Below, in pieces: positions 1-11,244 of a stretch of 64,000 bases of DNA; position 1 is the first letter of the stretch, and each line of letters starts with the position of its first letter. The stretch covers positions 38,034 to 102,033 of the forward strand of contig CAIFEX010000007.1 in the NCBI GenBank assembly GCA_903789665.1. Reading direction: 5' to 3'. Under the pieces are notes generated by a model. The model worked only from the letters and a program-made list of their open reading frames with translations. It ran no database searches and was not told the origin of the DNA. This DNA is from an uncultured Clostridium sp. (GTDB taxonomy: Bacteria; Bacillota; Clostridia; Clostridiales; Clostridiaceae). Position numbers and translations under genes: made by a program.

Positions 1-1218
1 AACGAGAGCAAGACACCCCTTCATAAGAAACCAATATTTTTTGCGGGAAAAAGACATGTAGGTGATTTGACAATGGAAGGAGAAGTGTGCATCCAGTTTA
101 CCGACTCGACTAACTACCATATAGCAAGCTATGTCAACAATATTCCCACAACTGAATCGGGAACCCATGAAAGCGGTTTTAAGGCAGGTATGACCAGGGC
201 TTTTAAAGAAGGGGCGAGAAAACTGAATTTACTTAAGGAAAAGGACAGGGAATTTGACGGGGATGATCTTCGGGAAGGAATGACTGCCATAATTAAAATA
301 AAGATAAACAATCCCATATTTGAGGGCCAGACCAAAACCAAACTGGGAAATACGGAAGCCTATACCATGATGAATGACATTTCCTATACAAAACTTTCTG
401 AATGGATAGAAGATAACAGGGATGTGGCTTCGAATATAATAAACAATGCCCTCGATACTGCTTTGAGAAGGGAAAAAATAAGAAAAATAAATGATGCCGA
501 AAAGAAGAAAGTGGGTAAGGGAACAGCACCTCTTGCAGGAAAAATTGCGGTGTGTACTTTAAAAGATCCGTCCGAATGTGAATTTATAGTGGTAGAAGGA
601 GATTCGGCAGGAGGTTCTGCAAAGCAGGCCAGAGACAGACGATTCCAAACCATAATGCCATCTAAAGGCAAGATAATGAATACCGAAAAACAAAAGCTGG
701 AAAACGTACTTGGAAGTGAGGAACTGAAGATATTCAACACGGCTATAGGTACTGGCATACTTAAAAACTACAGGGAGGAGGATTTGAAGTACAACAAGAT
801 CATAATACTCAGCGATGCAGATGTGGACGGATATCATATAAGGGCGTTGTGGATGACTTACATATACAGATATATGAGGCAGCTTATATCAAATGGACAT
901 CTGTATATAGCACTTCCGCCGCTTTACAAGGTCTATAGAAGTGTTAGGGGAAAAGATGTGACAAAATACGCTTACAGCGATGAACAGCTTTTGGGGGCCA
1001 AAAAGGAAATTGGATCCGGGGCACTTGTTCAAAGGTACAAGGGTTTGGGAGAGATGAATCCGGACCAGCTGTGGCAGACTACTTTAAATCCCGAAAGCAG
1101 GACACTTCAGCAGATAACCATAGAAGATGCCGTAAAAGCCGAAAAGATGATATCGCTGCTTATGGGCGACGTAGTGGCACCGAGGAAAAAATATATGTAC
1201 AAATATGCGCAGTTTTAG
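1..1218 (+). CDS. parE: DNA topoisomerase IV subunit B (ParE), 5'-truncated by window edge
   Basis: The reading frame is open from base 1, so this is the C-terminal ~405 codons of a type IIA topoisomerase B subunit; the N-terminal ATPase part lies outside the window (family members are usually about 640 aa). Seen: the TOPRIM motif EGDSAGGSAKQ near base 595, the Mg-binding DADVDG near base 815, and a C-terminal end QRYKGLGEMNPDQLW that is typical of GyrB/ParE. With ParC it forms the heterotetramer that decatenates and relaxes DNA using ATP. It is followed 103 bp later by the A subunit, so the pair is probably one operon. ParE rather than GyrB is inferred from pairing with a ParC-like partner; gyrB normally sits near dnaA/recF. 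The family call is firm, the ParE/GyrB choice is good but not proven. Confidence 0.93.
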   Translation, partial: NESKTPLHKKPIFFAGKRHVGDLTMEGEVCIQFTDSTNYHIASYVNNIPTTESGTHESGFKAGMTRAFKEGARKLNLLKEKDREFDGDDLREGMTAIIKIKINNPIFEGQTKTKLGNTEAYTMMNDISYTKLSEWIEDNRDVASNIINNALDTALRREKIRKINDAEKKKVGKGTAPLAGKIAVCTLKDPSECEFIVVEGDSAGGSAKQARDRRFQTIMPSKGKIMNTEKQKLENVLGSEELKIFNTAIGTGILKNYREEDLKYNKIIILSDADVDGYHIRALWMTYIYRYMRQLISNGHLYIALPPLYKVYRSVRGKDVTKYAYSDEQLLGAKKEIGSGALVQRYKGLGEMNPDQLWQTTLNPESRTLQQITIEDAVKAEKMISLLMGDVVAPRKKYMYKYAQF

Positions 1219-1219
1219 G

Positions 1220-1304
1220 CAATTTACAGTGGACAATGGACAATTGACAATTGTGGTTGATTTTTCGTAGAAAAATCTTCATTAATTGTAAATTGTCAAT
1301 TGTA
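1220..1304. repeat. Intergenic AT-rich hairpin element, copy 1
   Basis: Between parE and parC. The left arm (caatttacagtggacaatgg and on) is roughly complementary to the right arm (attgtaaattgtcaattgt), and the centre forms a hairpin gattttt/aaaaatc around cgtag. The right end stops two bases before the Shine-Dalgarno AAAGGAGG (1306-1313) of parC. Related elements occur at 9348, 31267, 32270, 34220, 36762 and 37584. Confidence 0.75.
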
Positions 1305-1321
1305 AAAAGGAGGTTTTTTAC

Positions 1322-4186
1322 GTGGCAACTAAAACAGTAATTCCACAAGATCACAATATAATAAAAATTCCAATAGAAGAAGCTATGCCGGATAATTATC
1401 TTCCCTATGCGGTTGAGGTGGCAAAAGACAGGGCGCTTCCAGACGTCAGGGATGGTCTAAAGCCTGTACATAGGAGAATAATATACGGGAGTTATAAATT
1501 GAAGGCATTTCCCGACAGACCTTATTACAAATCTGCCAGAATAGTGGGTGACATACTTGGAAAATATCATCCTCACGGTGATACTTCCGTATATGATGCC
1601 ATGGTTATACTGGCCCAGGGTTTTACTACCAGGATGCCCCTCATAGACGGACATGGAAATTGGGGGAGCCAGGATGGAGACAGCGCTGCAGCTATGCGTT
1701 ATACGGAGGCAAGGCTTACTCCTATCGCCATGGAGATGATGAGGGATATAGACAAAGATGTGGTAAACATGGTAGACAATTATTCGGGTTCCGAAAAAGA
1801 ACCTGAAGTTCTTCCGGCAAGATATCCCAATCTGCTGGTAAATGGAGCTTTTGGAATAGCCGTAGGCCTTGCCACTAATATTCCACCACACAACTTGAGA
1901 GAAGTGATTGAGGCTGCAGCGGCCTATATAGATAACCCTCACATAACTACTGAAGAGCTTATGGACTATGTAAAAGGTCCTGATCTGCCTACCGGCGGAA
2001 TAATAATAGGTAAGAAGTCCCTCCTTTCCGCCTATGAAACAGGTGAAGGAAGAGTGACATTGAGGGCCAGGACATCTATAGAAAAGCTGAAAAACGGTAA
2101 ATTGGCCATAGTTATAACCCAATTTCCCTACAGGAGGAGCAAAGCAAAGTTACTCCAGACTATTTCCGAGATGACTGCGGACAAGAGACATGCAAAGGTG
2201 TTCGAACCTATATCCGATATAAGGGATGAGTCCGACAGGAGAGGTATAAGGGCAGTAATAGAGTTTAAAAAATCGGCGGATGTTCCACTTGTAAGGAAGA
2301 TTTTAAAATATCTTTTCAAAAAAACGGATCTGCAGTGCAACCTGTCCTTTAATATGGTGGCTTTGGCTAATGGAAAGCCCCAGACTATGGGACTTAAGAC
2401 TATATTGGGCTACTATGTGGATTATCAGAAGGAAATTGTAAGGAGAAGAACGGAGAAAGAGCTGGATGCGGCAAAATCGAGGTTTCATATTGTAGAGGGA
2501 TTTATAAAAGCCATAGGTATAATGGATGAGATCATAAAAACCATAAGGGCTTCCAAATCCAAGAAAAATGCCGCCTCCAATCTCATGAATAAATTTCAAT
2601 TTACGGCCCCACAGGCGGAAGCTATACTGGAACTCATGCTGTATAGGCTTACAGGACTTGAAATAGCATCTTTTGAAAAAGAATACAATAAACTTTTAAA
2701 GGCCATAAAGAGGCTTACAAAAATATTGGGCAGTGAAAGGGAAATACTTAAAATAATAAAGAGGGAACTGAAGAAAATAAGCGAAAAGTACGGTGATAAA
2801 AGGAAAACCGCCATTATAGCAGAGGATAGCAAGGCCAAAATAGATGAAGAAGAGATTATGCTGGATGAAAACATAGTTGTGACGATGTCCAATGAAGCTT
2901 TTATAAAGAGAATTTCTGAAAAAAGCTACAGCAGATCCAGTGGAAAAATTGAAGATATAAAATACAGGGAGGGCGATTTTAACAGGTATCTTATAAATGC
3001 CAATACAAAAGATACATTTATGTTCTTTACAGACAAGGGCAATGTCTATAACTTGAAGGGAAGCGGCATTCCCGAATTTAAATGGAAGGAAAAGGGTCAG
3101 CGGCTTGACAGTATAATAAAAAACCTCGATTTATCTGAAGAGAACATAACTGCGGTCTATAATATTGGAAACTTGAATTCAAAACAGGATTTTGTATTTT
3201 TCACCACCGGTGGGGGAATAAAAAGGACCAAATTGGAATCCTTCATTACAAATTATGTCAGAATTATGGCCCTTAAATTGAAAAAGGGAGAGAAACTTTT
3301 ACGGATGAAACTCTTGGACAGAAATTCTCATATAGGACTTATAGAGATATCTACGAAAATAGGACTTCATTTTAAGTTGAAAGTGCCTGAAATGGCACCT
3401 GGAGGTAGAAATATAGTCACTACAAGCCTCTTTACGCTGCCGGAGGGGGATGCGGTATTGGATGTGAAGTCCTGCGGCAAATATAAATATGGGGAATTTT
3501 ATATAAACATGAATAAATCGGGAATGATCAAAGTTTCAAATACCGGAAGGTCAAGCAAAAATGTACTTACCAATTCAAAATCTGCTGTGCTCATGTTTAC
3601 TGCAGATGGAAGAGTGTTTTCAATACCTGCATATATGCTCCAGGATATGGGAAATGAGGGAATACATATTACAAAACTTATGGGGAAGATAGATGTGAAA
3701 GATGTGCTTGCATTGATTTCCATAGAAAATTTTGACTCGGGGTACATGTACTTTTTTACCGGCGGCGGAATAGTTAAAAAAACCCCTGCTGCTGAATTTA
3801 AAGATATAAATTTATGGGATAGGGCATATAAATTTAAAAACAGGGAAGATTTCCTGATAGATGTAAAGTACAGCAGGGCTAAAAATCCTCAGGTGCTTCT
3901 GGTAAATAACAGTGGTATGGCAATAAAATTCAGGGGGGACTCCATAAGTGCCATGGGAAGGCTGGCTTCAGGGGTAATAGGAATGAGCCTTAGAGATGAT
4001 CAGAAAGTTGTATATTCTTTTTTGGCGGACAGTGAAGACAAGATGAATCATGTTTTTATTTTAAATTCAATTAATGGAAATAGTGCAAAGGTGAAATTAA
4101 AAGATATGGCTCTTCAGAACAGGGCCGGCAAGGGTAAAAGCGTTATTTCAATGGATTTGGACGACAGAGTGGAAAGTATACGTTAA
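1322..4186 (+). CDS. parC: DNA topoisomerase IV subunit A (ParC)
   Basis: A 954-aa type IIA topoisomerase A subunit, the DNA breakage-reunion half of the enzyme. Seen: the N-terminal [13 protein letters not shown] motif (aa 41-53), the winged-helix [13 protein letters not shown] motif, and the catalytic tyrosine Y127 in [10 protein letters not shown], which forms the 5'-phosphotyrosyl link to DNA. A helical coiled-coil tower follows, then a C-terminal beta-pinwheel with degenerate repeats (from about aa 510). The GTG start is chosen because AAAGGAGG lies 8 nt upstream. The length fits clostridial ParC/GyrA-like proteins. It forms an operon with the preceding parE fragment; a hairpin repeat in the 103-bp gap could modulate coupling between the two subunits. 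Confidence 0.95.
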   Translation: MATKTVIPQDHNIIKIPIEEAMPDNYLPYAVEVAKDRALPDVRDGLKPVHRRIIYGSYKLKAFPDRPYYKSARIVGDILGKYHPHGDTSVYDAMVILAQGFTTRMPLIDGHGNWGSQDGDSAAAMRYTEARLTPIAMEMMRDIDKDVVNMVDNYSGSEKEPEVLPARYPNLLVNGAFGIAVGLATNIPPHNLREVIEAAAAYIDNPHITTEELMDYVKGPDLPTGGIIIGKKSLLSAYETGEGRVTLRARTSIEKLKNGKLAIVITQFPYRRSKAKLLQTISEMTADKRHAKVFEPISDIRDESDRRGIRAVIEFKKSADVPLVRKILKYLFKKTDLQCNLSFNMVALANGKPQTMGLKTILGYYVDYQKEIVRRRTEKELDAAKSRFHIVEGFIKAIGIMDEIIKTIRASKSKKNAASNLMNKFQFTAPQAEAILELMLYRLTGLEIASFEKEYNKLLKAIKRLTKILGSEREILKIIKRELKKISEKYGDKRKTAIIAEDSKAKIDEEEIMLDENIVVTMSNEAFIKRISEKSYSRSSGKIEDIKYREGDFNRYLINANTKDTFMFFTDKGNVYNLKGSGIPEFKWKEKGQRLDSIIKNLDLSEENITAVYNIGNLNSKQDFVFFTTGGGIKRTKLESFITNYVRIMALKLKKGEKLLRMKLLDRNSHIGLIEISTKIGLHFKLKVPEMAPGGRNIVTTSLFTLPEGDAVLDVKSCGKYKYGEFYINMNKSGMIKVSNTGRSSKNVLTNSKSAVLMFTADGRVFSIPAYMLQDMGNEGIHITKLMGKIDVKDVLALISIENFDSGYMYFFTGGGIVKKTPAAEFKDINLWDRAYKFKNREDFLIDVKYSRAKNPQVLLVNNSGMAIKFRGDSISAMGRLASGVIGMSLRDDQKVVYSFLADSEDKMNHVFILNSINGNSAKVKLKDMALQNRAGKGKSVISMDLDDRVESIR

Positions 4187-4227
4187 AGGATGGATTTTAA
4201 TAAGATTTGCAATAATTTATAATTGTG

Positions 4228-4256
4228 TTGTAATATTGTGATTATTATATTATAAT
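4228..4256 (+). promoter_or_regulatory. SigA-type promoter of the glpF-glpP-glpK block
   Basis: TTGTAA (4228-4233), a 17-bp spacer and TATAAT (4251-4256) lie about 200 bp upstream of glpF and just before the leader terminator. Transcription would start near 4263 and run straight into the hairpin at 4294. Confidence 0.6.
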
Positions 4257-4293
4257 GTGTATATGAAAATCAATAAAGGGCAGAGAAGGGAGA

Positions 4294-4345
4294 GCCGCTT
4301 AAAAAAAAGTCAATATGCTTGACTTCTTTTAAGCAGGCTTTTTTT
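4294..4345 (+). terminator. Leader terminator upstream of glpF, probable GlpP antitermination target
   Basis: A long hairpin pairs GCC-GCTTAAAA with TTTTAAGC-A-GGC around an inner stem AGTCAA/TTGACT, followed by seven Ts (4339-4345). It sits in the untranslated leader between the promoter and glpF, and the next-but-one gene encodes a GlpP-type antiterminator. By analogy with the glycerol regulon of Bacillus subtilis, GlpP with glycerol-3-phosphate would allow read-through. The hairpin is seen directly; GlpP dependence is inferred. The purine-rich segment just before it (gggcagagaagggagag) is the likely protein-binding region. Confidence 0.7.
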
Positions 4346-4454
4346 CAGGATAAATATCCGGTTTTTAATCTGTAATCGGTTTATCATGTTTTTGTTTTAC
4401 AATTGTGATGTTAATTTAAATTAACATAATTATTAAGTTAGGGGGAATAATAAC

Positions 4455-5159
4455 ATGTCACACGTATTAGCAGAATTTGTTGGAACTGCATTGATGGTCT
4501 ATTTAGGAGATAGTATATGCGCCAACTGTACCCTTGATAAAACTAAAGGGCACAATGCAGGATGGATAGTTATAGCAGCAGGATGGGGTTTTGCAGTAGG
4601 GCTTCCTGCGTACTTGTTCTCAAATTTCAGTAATCAGTTTAATCCGGCACTTACCATAGGGCTGGCCGTTGCCGGCAAGTTTCCGTGGGCACAGGTTCCA
4701 GGCTATATTGTAGCCCAGATGCTTGGAGGAATAGTCGGAGGTGTTTTCGTATGGCTTACATATTTACCACATTGGGCAGTCACGGAAGATAAAGCTGCAA
4801 AATTGGGTATATTCTGTACAGCACCGGCTATAAGAAATTATCCTGCAAACTTTTTGACAGAGTTTTTGGCTACAGCTACTTTGGTGTTTTCTATAGCTGC
4901 AATGGGGGGCGTTAAAGTCGCCGATGGAATGGGTTCCATCGTTGTTGTAAGCGCACTCATCTTTGTCCTGGGCTGTGCTCTTGGCGGTCCCACTGGATAT
5001 GCAATGAATCCTGCCAGGGATTTATCACCGAGAATTGCACACGCCATACTTCCAATAGCAGGTAAAGGCGGTTCGGACTGGTCGTATTCCTGGGTTCCTG
5101 TGTTTGGACCAGTGGCAGGGGGAATAGCCGGGGCATTGCTATTTGTGTTAGTATTTTAG
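4455..5159 (+). CDS. glpF: Glycerol uptake facilitator (aquaglyceroporin)
   Basis: A 234-aa MIP-family channel with six hydrophobic segments and two half-helices carrying the NPA signatures (aa 63-65 NPALT, aa 185-187 NPARD). The Asp after the second NPA (NPARD) is typical of glycerol-conducting rather than water-only members. It is an inner-membrane protein allowing facilitated entry of glycerol, which glpK two genes downstream then traps as glycerol-3-phosphate. The start follows TTAGGGGGAATAATAAC. It is controlled by the terminator-bearing leader immediately upstream. Confidence 0.93.
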   Translation: MSHVLAEFVGTALMVYLGDSICANCTLDKTKGHNAGWIVIAAGWGFAVGLPAYLFSNFSNQFNPALTIGLAVAGKFPWAQVPGYIVAQMLGGIVGGVFVWLTYLPHWAVTEDKAAKLGIFCTAPAIRNYPANFLTEFLATATLVFSIAAMGGVKVADGMGSIVVVSALIFVLGCALGGPTGYAMNPARDLSPRIAHAILPIAGKGGSDWSYSWVPVFGPVAGGIAGALLFVLVF

Positions 5160-5199
5160 TGATAGTTGTTCAGATTAATTAAAAAGGAAGTTTTTGTCA

Positions 5200-5763
5200 A
5201 TGCCTAAATTTGAAAAAGAACTCATAGAGAACCCTATTATAGCAGCTGTTAGAAATGAAGAAGATTTGGATTTTGCTGTTTTGAGCAGGGCGGCTATAGT
5301 ATTTGTTCTCTATGGAGACATATTGAACATTCCAGATATATGTTCTAAAATCAGGGAAAAGAATAAAATGACTTTTATTCACGTTGATTTAATAGACGGA
5401 TTGAAAGGTGATTTTGCAGGAGTAAAATATATAAAGCACTGTGCAAAACCAACAGGGATAATAAGCACCAAATCCTCCACTATCAGATACGGAAATCAGC
5501 TGAATCTGCTTACTATACAGAGAATATTCATGCTGGATTCGCTTTCCCTTAAAACGGGAATAAAGAGCATACGTGAAAACAACCCTGATGCGCTGGAAGT
5601 TTTACCTGGTATAGCAAGCAAGATAATAGGAGTCCTCAAAAGAGAGACAAAAATTCCCATCATAGCAGGTGGGCTTATAAAAGAGAAAAGGGATATAATG
5701 GAATCTCTATCTGCAGGGGCCATAGCTATATCTTCTACTACTCGAAAATTGTGGAATTTATAA
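5200..5763 (+). CDS. glpP: Glycerol-3-phosphate-responsive antiterminator
   Basis: A 187-aa protein of the GlpP family (TIM-barrel-like RNA-binding antiterminators). Seen: FVLYGDILNIPDICSKI, FIHVDLIDGLKGD, GIISTKS, EVLPGI and IIAGGLIKEKRDI, all characteristic of the family. In Bacillus the protein binds the leader RNA of glp transcripts when charged with glycerol-3-phosphate. ATG 5200 is preferred to TTG 5194 because AAGGAAG (5184-5190) is 9 nt upstream of the ATG. It lies between glpF and glpK, both of which have structured leaders, so it most likely regulates its own operon. Confidence 0.9.
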   Translation: MPKFEKELIENPIIAAVRNEEDLDFAVLSRAAIVFVLYGDILNIPDICSKIREKNKMTFIHVDLIDGLKGDFAGVKYIKHCAKPTGIISTKSSTIRYGNQLNLLTIQRIFMLDSLSLKTGIKSIRENNPDALEVLPGIASKIIGVLKRETKIPIIAGGLIKEKRDIMESLSAGAIAISSTTRKLWNL

Positions 5764-5765
5764 AT

Positions 5766-5895
5766 GGGAACCGCAGGGACTGCGGGGGTAGCCTGGTAAA
5801 CGAGAGAAACAGCTGCTTGTAGTGTATGCACTGTAAGTTAAGTATTTTCCTCTGTTCCCGGGAAGCTCTGACTTTACGTAAAACTAAGTCGGAGC
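5766..5895 (+). promoter_or_regulatory. Structured leader between glpP and glpK
   Basis: A three-way-junction-like fold is visible: an outer stem GGGAAC (5766-5771) with GTTCCC (5854-5859), an inner hairpin CGCAG/CTGCG around 5772-5784, and a 9-bp stem CTTGTAGTG/CACTGTAAG (5816-5837, two G-U pairs, loop TATG). A separate 10-bp stem GCTCTGACTT/AAGTCGGAGC (5865-5895) follows, without a T-run. The glpK Shine-Dalgarno AAAGGAGG begins about 15 nt further on. It could be a protein-binding site (GlpP), an mRNA-processing signal, or an uncharacterised sensor; no known riboswitch consensus was recognised. Confidence 0.5.
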
Positions 5896-5911
5896 GGTCC
5901 ACTAAAATTAA

Positions 5912-7432
<1,521 letters not shown>

Positions 7433-7442
7433 GACCAATTTC

Positions 7443-7482
7443 AATCCTGAGATGATATTACTGTCGTCTTGGGATTTTTTTT
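7443..7482 (+). terminator. Rho-independent terminator after glpK
   Basis: AATCCTGAGATGA pairs (three G-U wobbles) with TCGTCTTGGGATT, followed by eight Ts (7475-7482). It closes the glp unit. The next gene has its own extended -10 (TGG TATAAT, 7498-7506). Confidence 0.8.
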
Positions 7483-7525
7483 ATAATCGTACAGTTATGG
7501 TATAATTTATTAGAGGTGATTTATT

Positions 7526-8080
7526 ATGAAAAAAGCTGTAGTTTTACTTGCAAGGGGTTTTGAGGAAGTGGAAGCCCTTACTTGTGTGGATGTATTGAGA
7601 AGGGGCGGAGTACACTGTGTAACCTGTTCCATAAGCTCGGATCGTGATGTAGCCAGCTGCCACGAAGTACATGTGAGAGCTGATAATTTGTTGAAAGACA
7701 TGCACACGGACAAATATGATGTAATTATAATACCCGGGGGTATGCCCGGTGCGGAAAATCTCAAGGATGACGGTGAAGTTGTAAATCTGGTAAGGAAATT
7801 CTATAGTAATAATAAAATAGTGGCGGCAATATGTGCTGGACCAATAGTGCTTGGAAAAGCCGGGATAATTGAAGGCAAAAAGGTGACCTGCTATCCCGGA
7901 TTCGAGAAAGATCTCGGATCTATTGACTTCAGTCGTGAAATTGTAGTTCAGGACGGTAATATAATAACCAGCAGGGGTCCTGCTACAGCTGTTTACTTTG
8001 CCTTTAGAATACTGCAGAATCTTGCAGATGGGAACACGGTGGAAAATTTGAAAAAGGATATGCTGTTGAATTTGATTTAG
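7526..8080 (+). CDS. DJ-1/PfpI family protein (YajL/ThiJ-like)
   Basis: A 184-aa single-domain DJ-1 superfamily protein. Seen: ARGFEEVEA near the N-terminus (the Glu that contacts the active Cys), IIPGGMPGAENL, and the nucleophile elbow AAICAGP with Cys103. In YajL/DJ-1 relatives this cysteine acts as a redox sensor or in glyoxalase/deglycase-type chemistry; which applies here cannot be told from sequence. It has RBS AGAGGTGA and an extended -10 promoter (TATAAT at 7501) directly upstream. It is 35 bp from the next gene, so the two may be cotranscribed. Confidence 0.88.
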   Translation: MKKAVVLLARGFEEVEALTCVDVLRRGGVHCVTCSISSDRDVASCHEVHVRADNLLKDMHTDKYDVIIIPGGMPGAENLKDDGEVVNLVRKFYSNNKIVAAICAGPIVLGKAGIIEGKKVTCYPGFEKDLGSIDFSREIVVQDGNIITSRGPATAVYFAFRILQNLADGNTVENLKKDMLLNLI

Positions 8081-8115
8081 CTTCAGGGTTTACCTGTAGG
8101 AAGAGAGGGCAAAAA

Positions 8116-9357
8116 GTGAGAGAATATGTGCTTGAAAATGGAGTGAAGCTCTTATACAAATACAGATCGGGAGTACTTACTTCACTGTGTGTGGGATTTA
8201 ATGCCGGAGCTCTGGAGGAAATCGGGCAGTTTGATTTTGGAACGGCCCACGCCCTGGAGCATGTCATATCCAAGGGGACCAGACATAGGAACGAGAAGCA
8301 GATAAACGATGAACTTGACAGTGTATTCGGATTTGAAAATGCCATGACAAATTATCCGTACACCATATATTACGGAACCTGTTTTTCGGAGGATTTTGAA
8401 AGGGCGCTGGAACTTTACAGCGATGTGCTCCTGAACCCGGTTTTCCCTGAAGAAGGGTTTGGGGAGGAAATGGATGTAATACTTCAGGAGCGCAAGGATT
8501 GGGAAGATGACTTATACAGAAGATGTGAAGATGTCCTCTTTGAGAATTCGTTTGAAAAGAGAAGAATAAGGGAGCTCATAGTGGGAAATGAAAAGAGCAT
8601 AAAGAACATTGATCTGGAAGAAATAAAAAGATTTTACAGCACATTTTATTTCCCTGGAAACTGTACTATGTGTTTTTGTTCTTCTCTGGATTTTAAAAGT
8701 ATAATTTCCATTGTGTGCAGGTATTTCGAAAAATGGAAGGGCATGCCTTTGTCTTGCAGTGCAAAATTGCCTCTGTATGAAAAGAACAAGGCAGGGGTAT
8801 TTGTGGAAAAAGTGCCCGGGGATGCTGGTGCCAAAATCCAGTATATATTTGACATTCATGATTTAGATGAAAGGGAATTCAAGGCACTTTGTCTTTTTAA
8901 TGCTGTTTTTGGTCAGGGAAACGGAAGCCTTCTGTTCAGCAGGCTCAGAACCGATGAGGGCATTGCCTATGACCTGGGAAGCACTATAAGAGACGAAAGA
9001 GGTGTAAAACTTTTTTCTATAAGAATGAGTACTTTGCCCGAACATATAGATAGTGCACTTGACATTATAGATGGTGCCGTAGAAAAATCAAAAAGATTGA
9101 AGGGATATTTCAGCGGCGATAGAATAAAGAGGATTGGAAGAAGTCTGAAATTGAAAAGGGAAATCAAGAGGGAAAAGTCCGTTGAATACTGCAAGGAAAT
9201 CGTGGAATGGGAACTTATGTACAGGAGGTTTCACGACTGCTGTAATTCCTGCAGTGAAGTTCGGTGGGATGAAATTGATGATGCGGATATAGTCAGAGCT
9301 GTGAATAAGGCCCTGCGAAATCCCTCTGTACAGATATTGAGCTCAATTGACGATTGA
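8116..9357 (+). CDS. M16 family (pitrilysin-like) zinc peptidase homologue
   Basis: A 413-aa protein with the inverted zinc motif HALEH (HxxEH, aa 45-49) and a downstream acidic helix EEMDVILQERKDWEDD that supplies the third ligand and helper Glu in the family, so the active site looks intact. The second half is the usual inactive M16 partner domain. Members are processing peptidases or part of peptide-modification systems; no precursor peptide or radical-SAM gene is nearby, so a specific substrate cannot be named. The GTG start is supported by AAGAGAGGG about 8 nt upstream. The last codons and stop overlap a copy of the intergenic hairpin repeat. Confidence 0.85.
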   Translation: MREYVLENGVKLLYKYRSGVLTSLCVGFNAGALEEIGQFDFGTAHALEHVISKGTRHRNEKQINDELDSVFGFENAMTNYPYTIYYGTCFSEDFERALELYSDVLLNPVFPEEGFGEEMDVILQERKDWEDDLYRRCEDVLFENSFEKRRIRELIVGNEKSIKNIDLEEIKRFYSTFYFPGNCTMCFCSSLDFKSIISIVCRYFEKWKGMPLSCSAKLPLYEKNKAGVFVEKVPGDAGAKIQYIFDIHDLDEREFKALCLFNAVFGQGNGSLLFSRLRTDEGIAYDLGSTIRDERGVKLFSIRMSTLPEHIDSALDIIDGAVEKSKRLKGYFSGDRIKRIGRSLKLKREIKREKSVEYCKEIVEWELMYRRFHDCCNSCSEVRWDEIDDADIVRAVNKALRNPSVQILSSIDD

Positions 9358-9398
9358 CGATTTATAATTGTCAACTGTAAATTGTCAATTGTAAATTG
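9348..9398. repeat. Intergenic AT-rich hairpin element, copy 2
   Basis: attgacgattgacgattta pairs imperfectly with taaattgtcaattgtaaat. The left arm lies inside the final codons of the M16 gene and supplies its stop codon. The right end lies a few bases before the weak AAGG ribosome binding site of recJ, the same placement as copies 1, 4, 6 and 8. Confidence 0.6.
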
Positions 9399-9409
9399 CT
9401 ATAAGGCTG

Positions 9410-11197
9410 GTGTTGTTTTTGAATGCAAAGTGGATGCTGAGAAGATGCGGTAAAAATATAAAAGCTATTTCCAGAAGGACGGGAATAAGTGAAACTATGG
9501 CACAAATTCTTGCCAATAGGGGAATAACCGGTGCAGATGATATAGAAAACTTTATAAATCCGTCTCTGAACAAACTGATTGATCCTGCTATTATGAAGGA
9601 CATGAAAAAAGGTACTGAAATAATATACAGGGCTATAGAAAAAAATAAAAGCATAGCTGTATACGGCGACTATGACGTGGATGGAGTTGTAAGCACCTAT
9701 ATATTGTACAGCGGACTTTTGAGGTGCGGTGCAAGAGTAAAATACCACATACCCGACAGGGTTAAAGAAGGATACGGAATGAATATCCACAGTGTGGAGC
9801 AGCTGAAAAGTGAAGGAATTGAAGTTATAATAACCTGTGACAACGGTATTTCCGCCCTGGATCAGATCAAAAGGGCAAAAGAACTTGGAATGACCGTGGT
9901 AGTTACGGATCATCACGACATACCATTTGATTACTCGGATGAGGGCATCAGGAAATTTCTCATACCATCGGCAGATGCTGTCATTGATCCAAAACAGAAA
10001 GGCTGTCCTTATCCTTTTAAACAGCTCTGTGGTGCGGGAGTGGCCTTTAAATTTATCCAGATGCTCTACAGGAGATTTGGGATGAGAGAGGAAGAAGCCT
10101 TTGGATTTATAGAATATGCGGCCATAGGTACCATATGCGATGTGGTGGATTTACTTGGAGAGAATAGGAGCATAGCTAAAAACGGTCTCAGGATGTTGAA
10201 TAATACCAAAAATATAGGCATGAGGGCATTGATATATGAAACTTCCCTGAACGGAAAAATTATAAATTCCTACCATGTAGGTTTTATTATAGGGCCCTGC
10301 ATAAATGCTACAGGAAGACTTGACAGCGCGTCTGTGGCCCTTGAGCTTCTGCTGTGCAGAAATTCTGCCAGGGCACGGGAACTTGCCCGAAAACTTCATG
10401 AGCTGAACCTTAAGAGACAGCAGATGACCAATGAAGGGCTGGATAAGGCAATTGAAAAAGTGGAAAATTCTGATTTGAAAAAAGACAAGGTACTTGTGGT
10501 CCGGGAAGATGATATACACGAAAGTATAGCAGGTATAGTTGCAGGGAGGCTCAAGGAAAGGTACAATGTGCCTTCTATAGTTATAACCAAAAGTGCGGAC
10601 CAGTCTAAAGGCTCGGGAAGATCCATAGAAGGATACAATATGTTTGAGGAACTTTTAAAATGTAAAAAATTGATGAACAATTTTGGAGGACATCCACTGG
10701 CGGCAGGGCTGTCTATAGATACTGAAAATATAGATAATCTGAGGAAAAAACTTAATGAAAACTGCAAACTTACAGATGATGATATTGTACCTAGAATTAG
10801 AATAGACAAAAGGCTTCCCCTGGAAGATATATCTTTTGGTATGCTTAGGGACATGGGAAAATTGCAACCTTTTGGAAAGGGAAATCCGGCACCTATTTTT
10901 GGTGAAAAAAATATAGAGGTATTCAGAGTATATTTTTTAGGAAAAGATAAAAATGTGCTGAAATTATTTTGCCGACTAAAAAGCAGCCTGAAAAAAATCG
11001 ACGCGTTGGATTTTAACGGAGGTAAAAAATTCAGGGAATTGATTCTCAGGACATATGGAGACAGGAAGGGAAACGAAATTTTAAACAATAATTTCCACAG
11101 CATAAGAATGGATTTTATATTTTCACCATCTATAAATGAATTTAACGGAAATAAAAGCATTCAGATCATAGTGAAGGATTTTAGATTGACTTCTTGA
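9410..11197 (+). CDS. recJ: Single-stranded-DNA-specific exonuclease RecJ
   Basis: A ~595-aa DHH-superfamily 5'-3' exonuclease. Seen: motif [10 protein letters not shown] (aa 87-95), CDNGISAL, the DHH motif VVTDHHD (aa 167-169), VIDPKQ with CGAGVAFK, then the DHHA1 domain with [13 protein letters not shown] and [12 protein letters not shown], and an OB-like C-terminal domain. It acts in recombination and repair by degrading 5' single strands with Mn/Mg. It is shorter than the ~780-aa Bacillus RecJ, as is common for clostridial versions. The start is unsettled: GTG 9410, TTG 9413 or TTG 9419 are all in frame, and only a weak AAGG (9403-9406) precedes them. Confidence 0.92.
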   Translation: MLFLNAKWMLRRCGKNIKAISRRTGISETMAQILANRGITGADDIENFINPSLNKLIDPAIMKDMKKGTEIIYRAIEKNKSIAVYGDYDVDGVVSTYILYSGLLRCGARVKYHIPDRVKEGYGMNIHSVEQLKSEGIEVIITCDNGISALDQIKRAKELGMTVVVTDHHDIPFDYSDEGIRKFLIPSADAVIDPKQKGCPYPFKQLCGAGVAFKFIQMLYRRFGMREEEAFGFIEYAAIGTICDVVDLLGENRSIAKNGLRMLNNTKNIGMRALIYETSLNGKIINSYHVGFIIGPCINATGRLDSASVALELLLCRNSARARELARKLHELNLKRQQMTNEGLDKAIEKVENSDLKKDKVLVVREDDIHESIAGIVAGRLKERYNVPSIVITKSADQSKGSGRSIEGYNMFEELLKCKKLMNNFGGHPLAAGLSIDTENIDNLRKKLNENCKLTDDDIVPRIRIDKRLPLEDISFGMLRDMGKLQPFGKGNPAPIFGEKNIEVFRVYFLGKDKNVLKLFCRLKSSLKKIDALDFNGGKKFRELILRTYGDRKGNEILNNNFHSIRMDFIFSPSINEFNGNKSIQIIVKDFRLTS

Positions 11198-11244
11198 ATA
11201 CTGGCATTATGAATATTATATTTTGTAAGGGGAGGAAGTACGCT

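Noticed and set aside
5766..5895. T-box or c-di-GMP riboswitch before glpK
   Set aside because: No T-box bulge sequence, no GEMM core and no T-run terminator were found.
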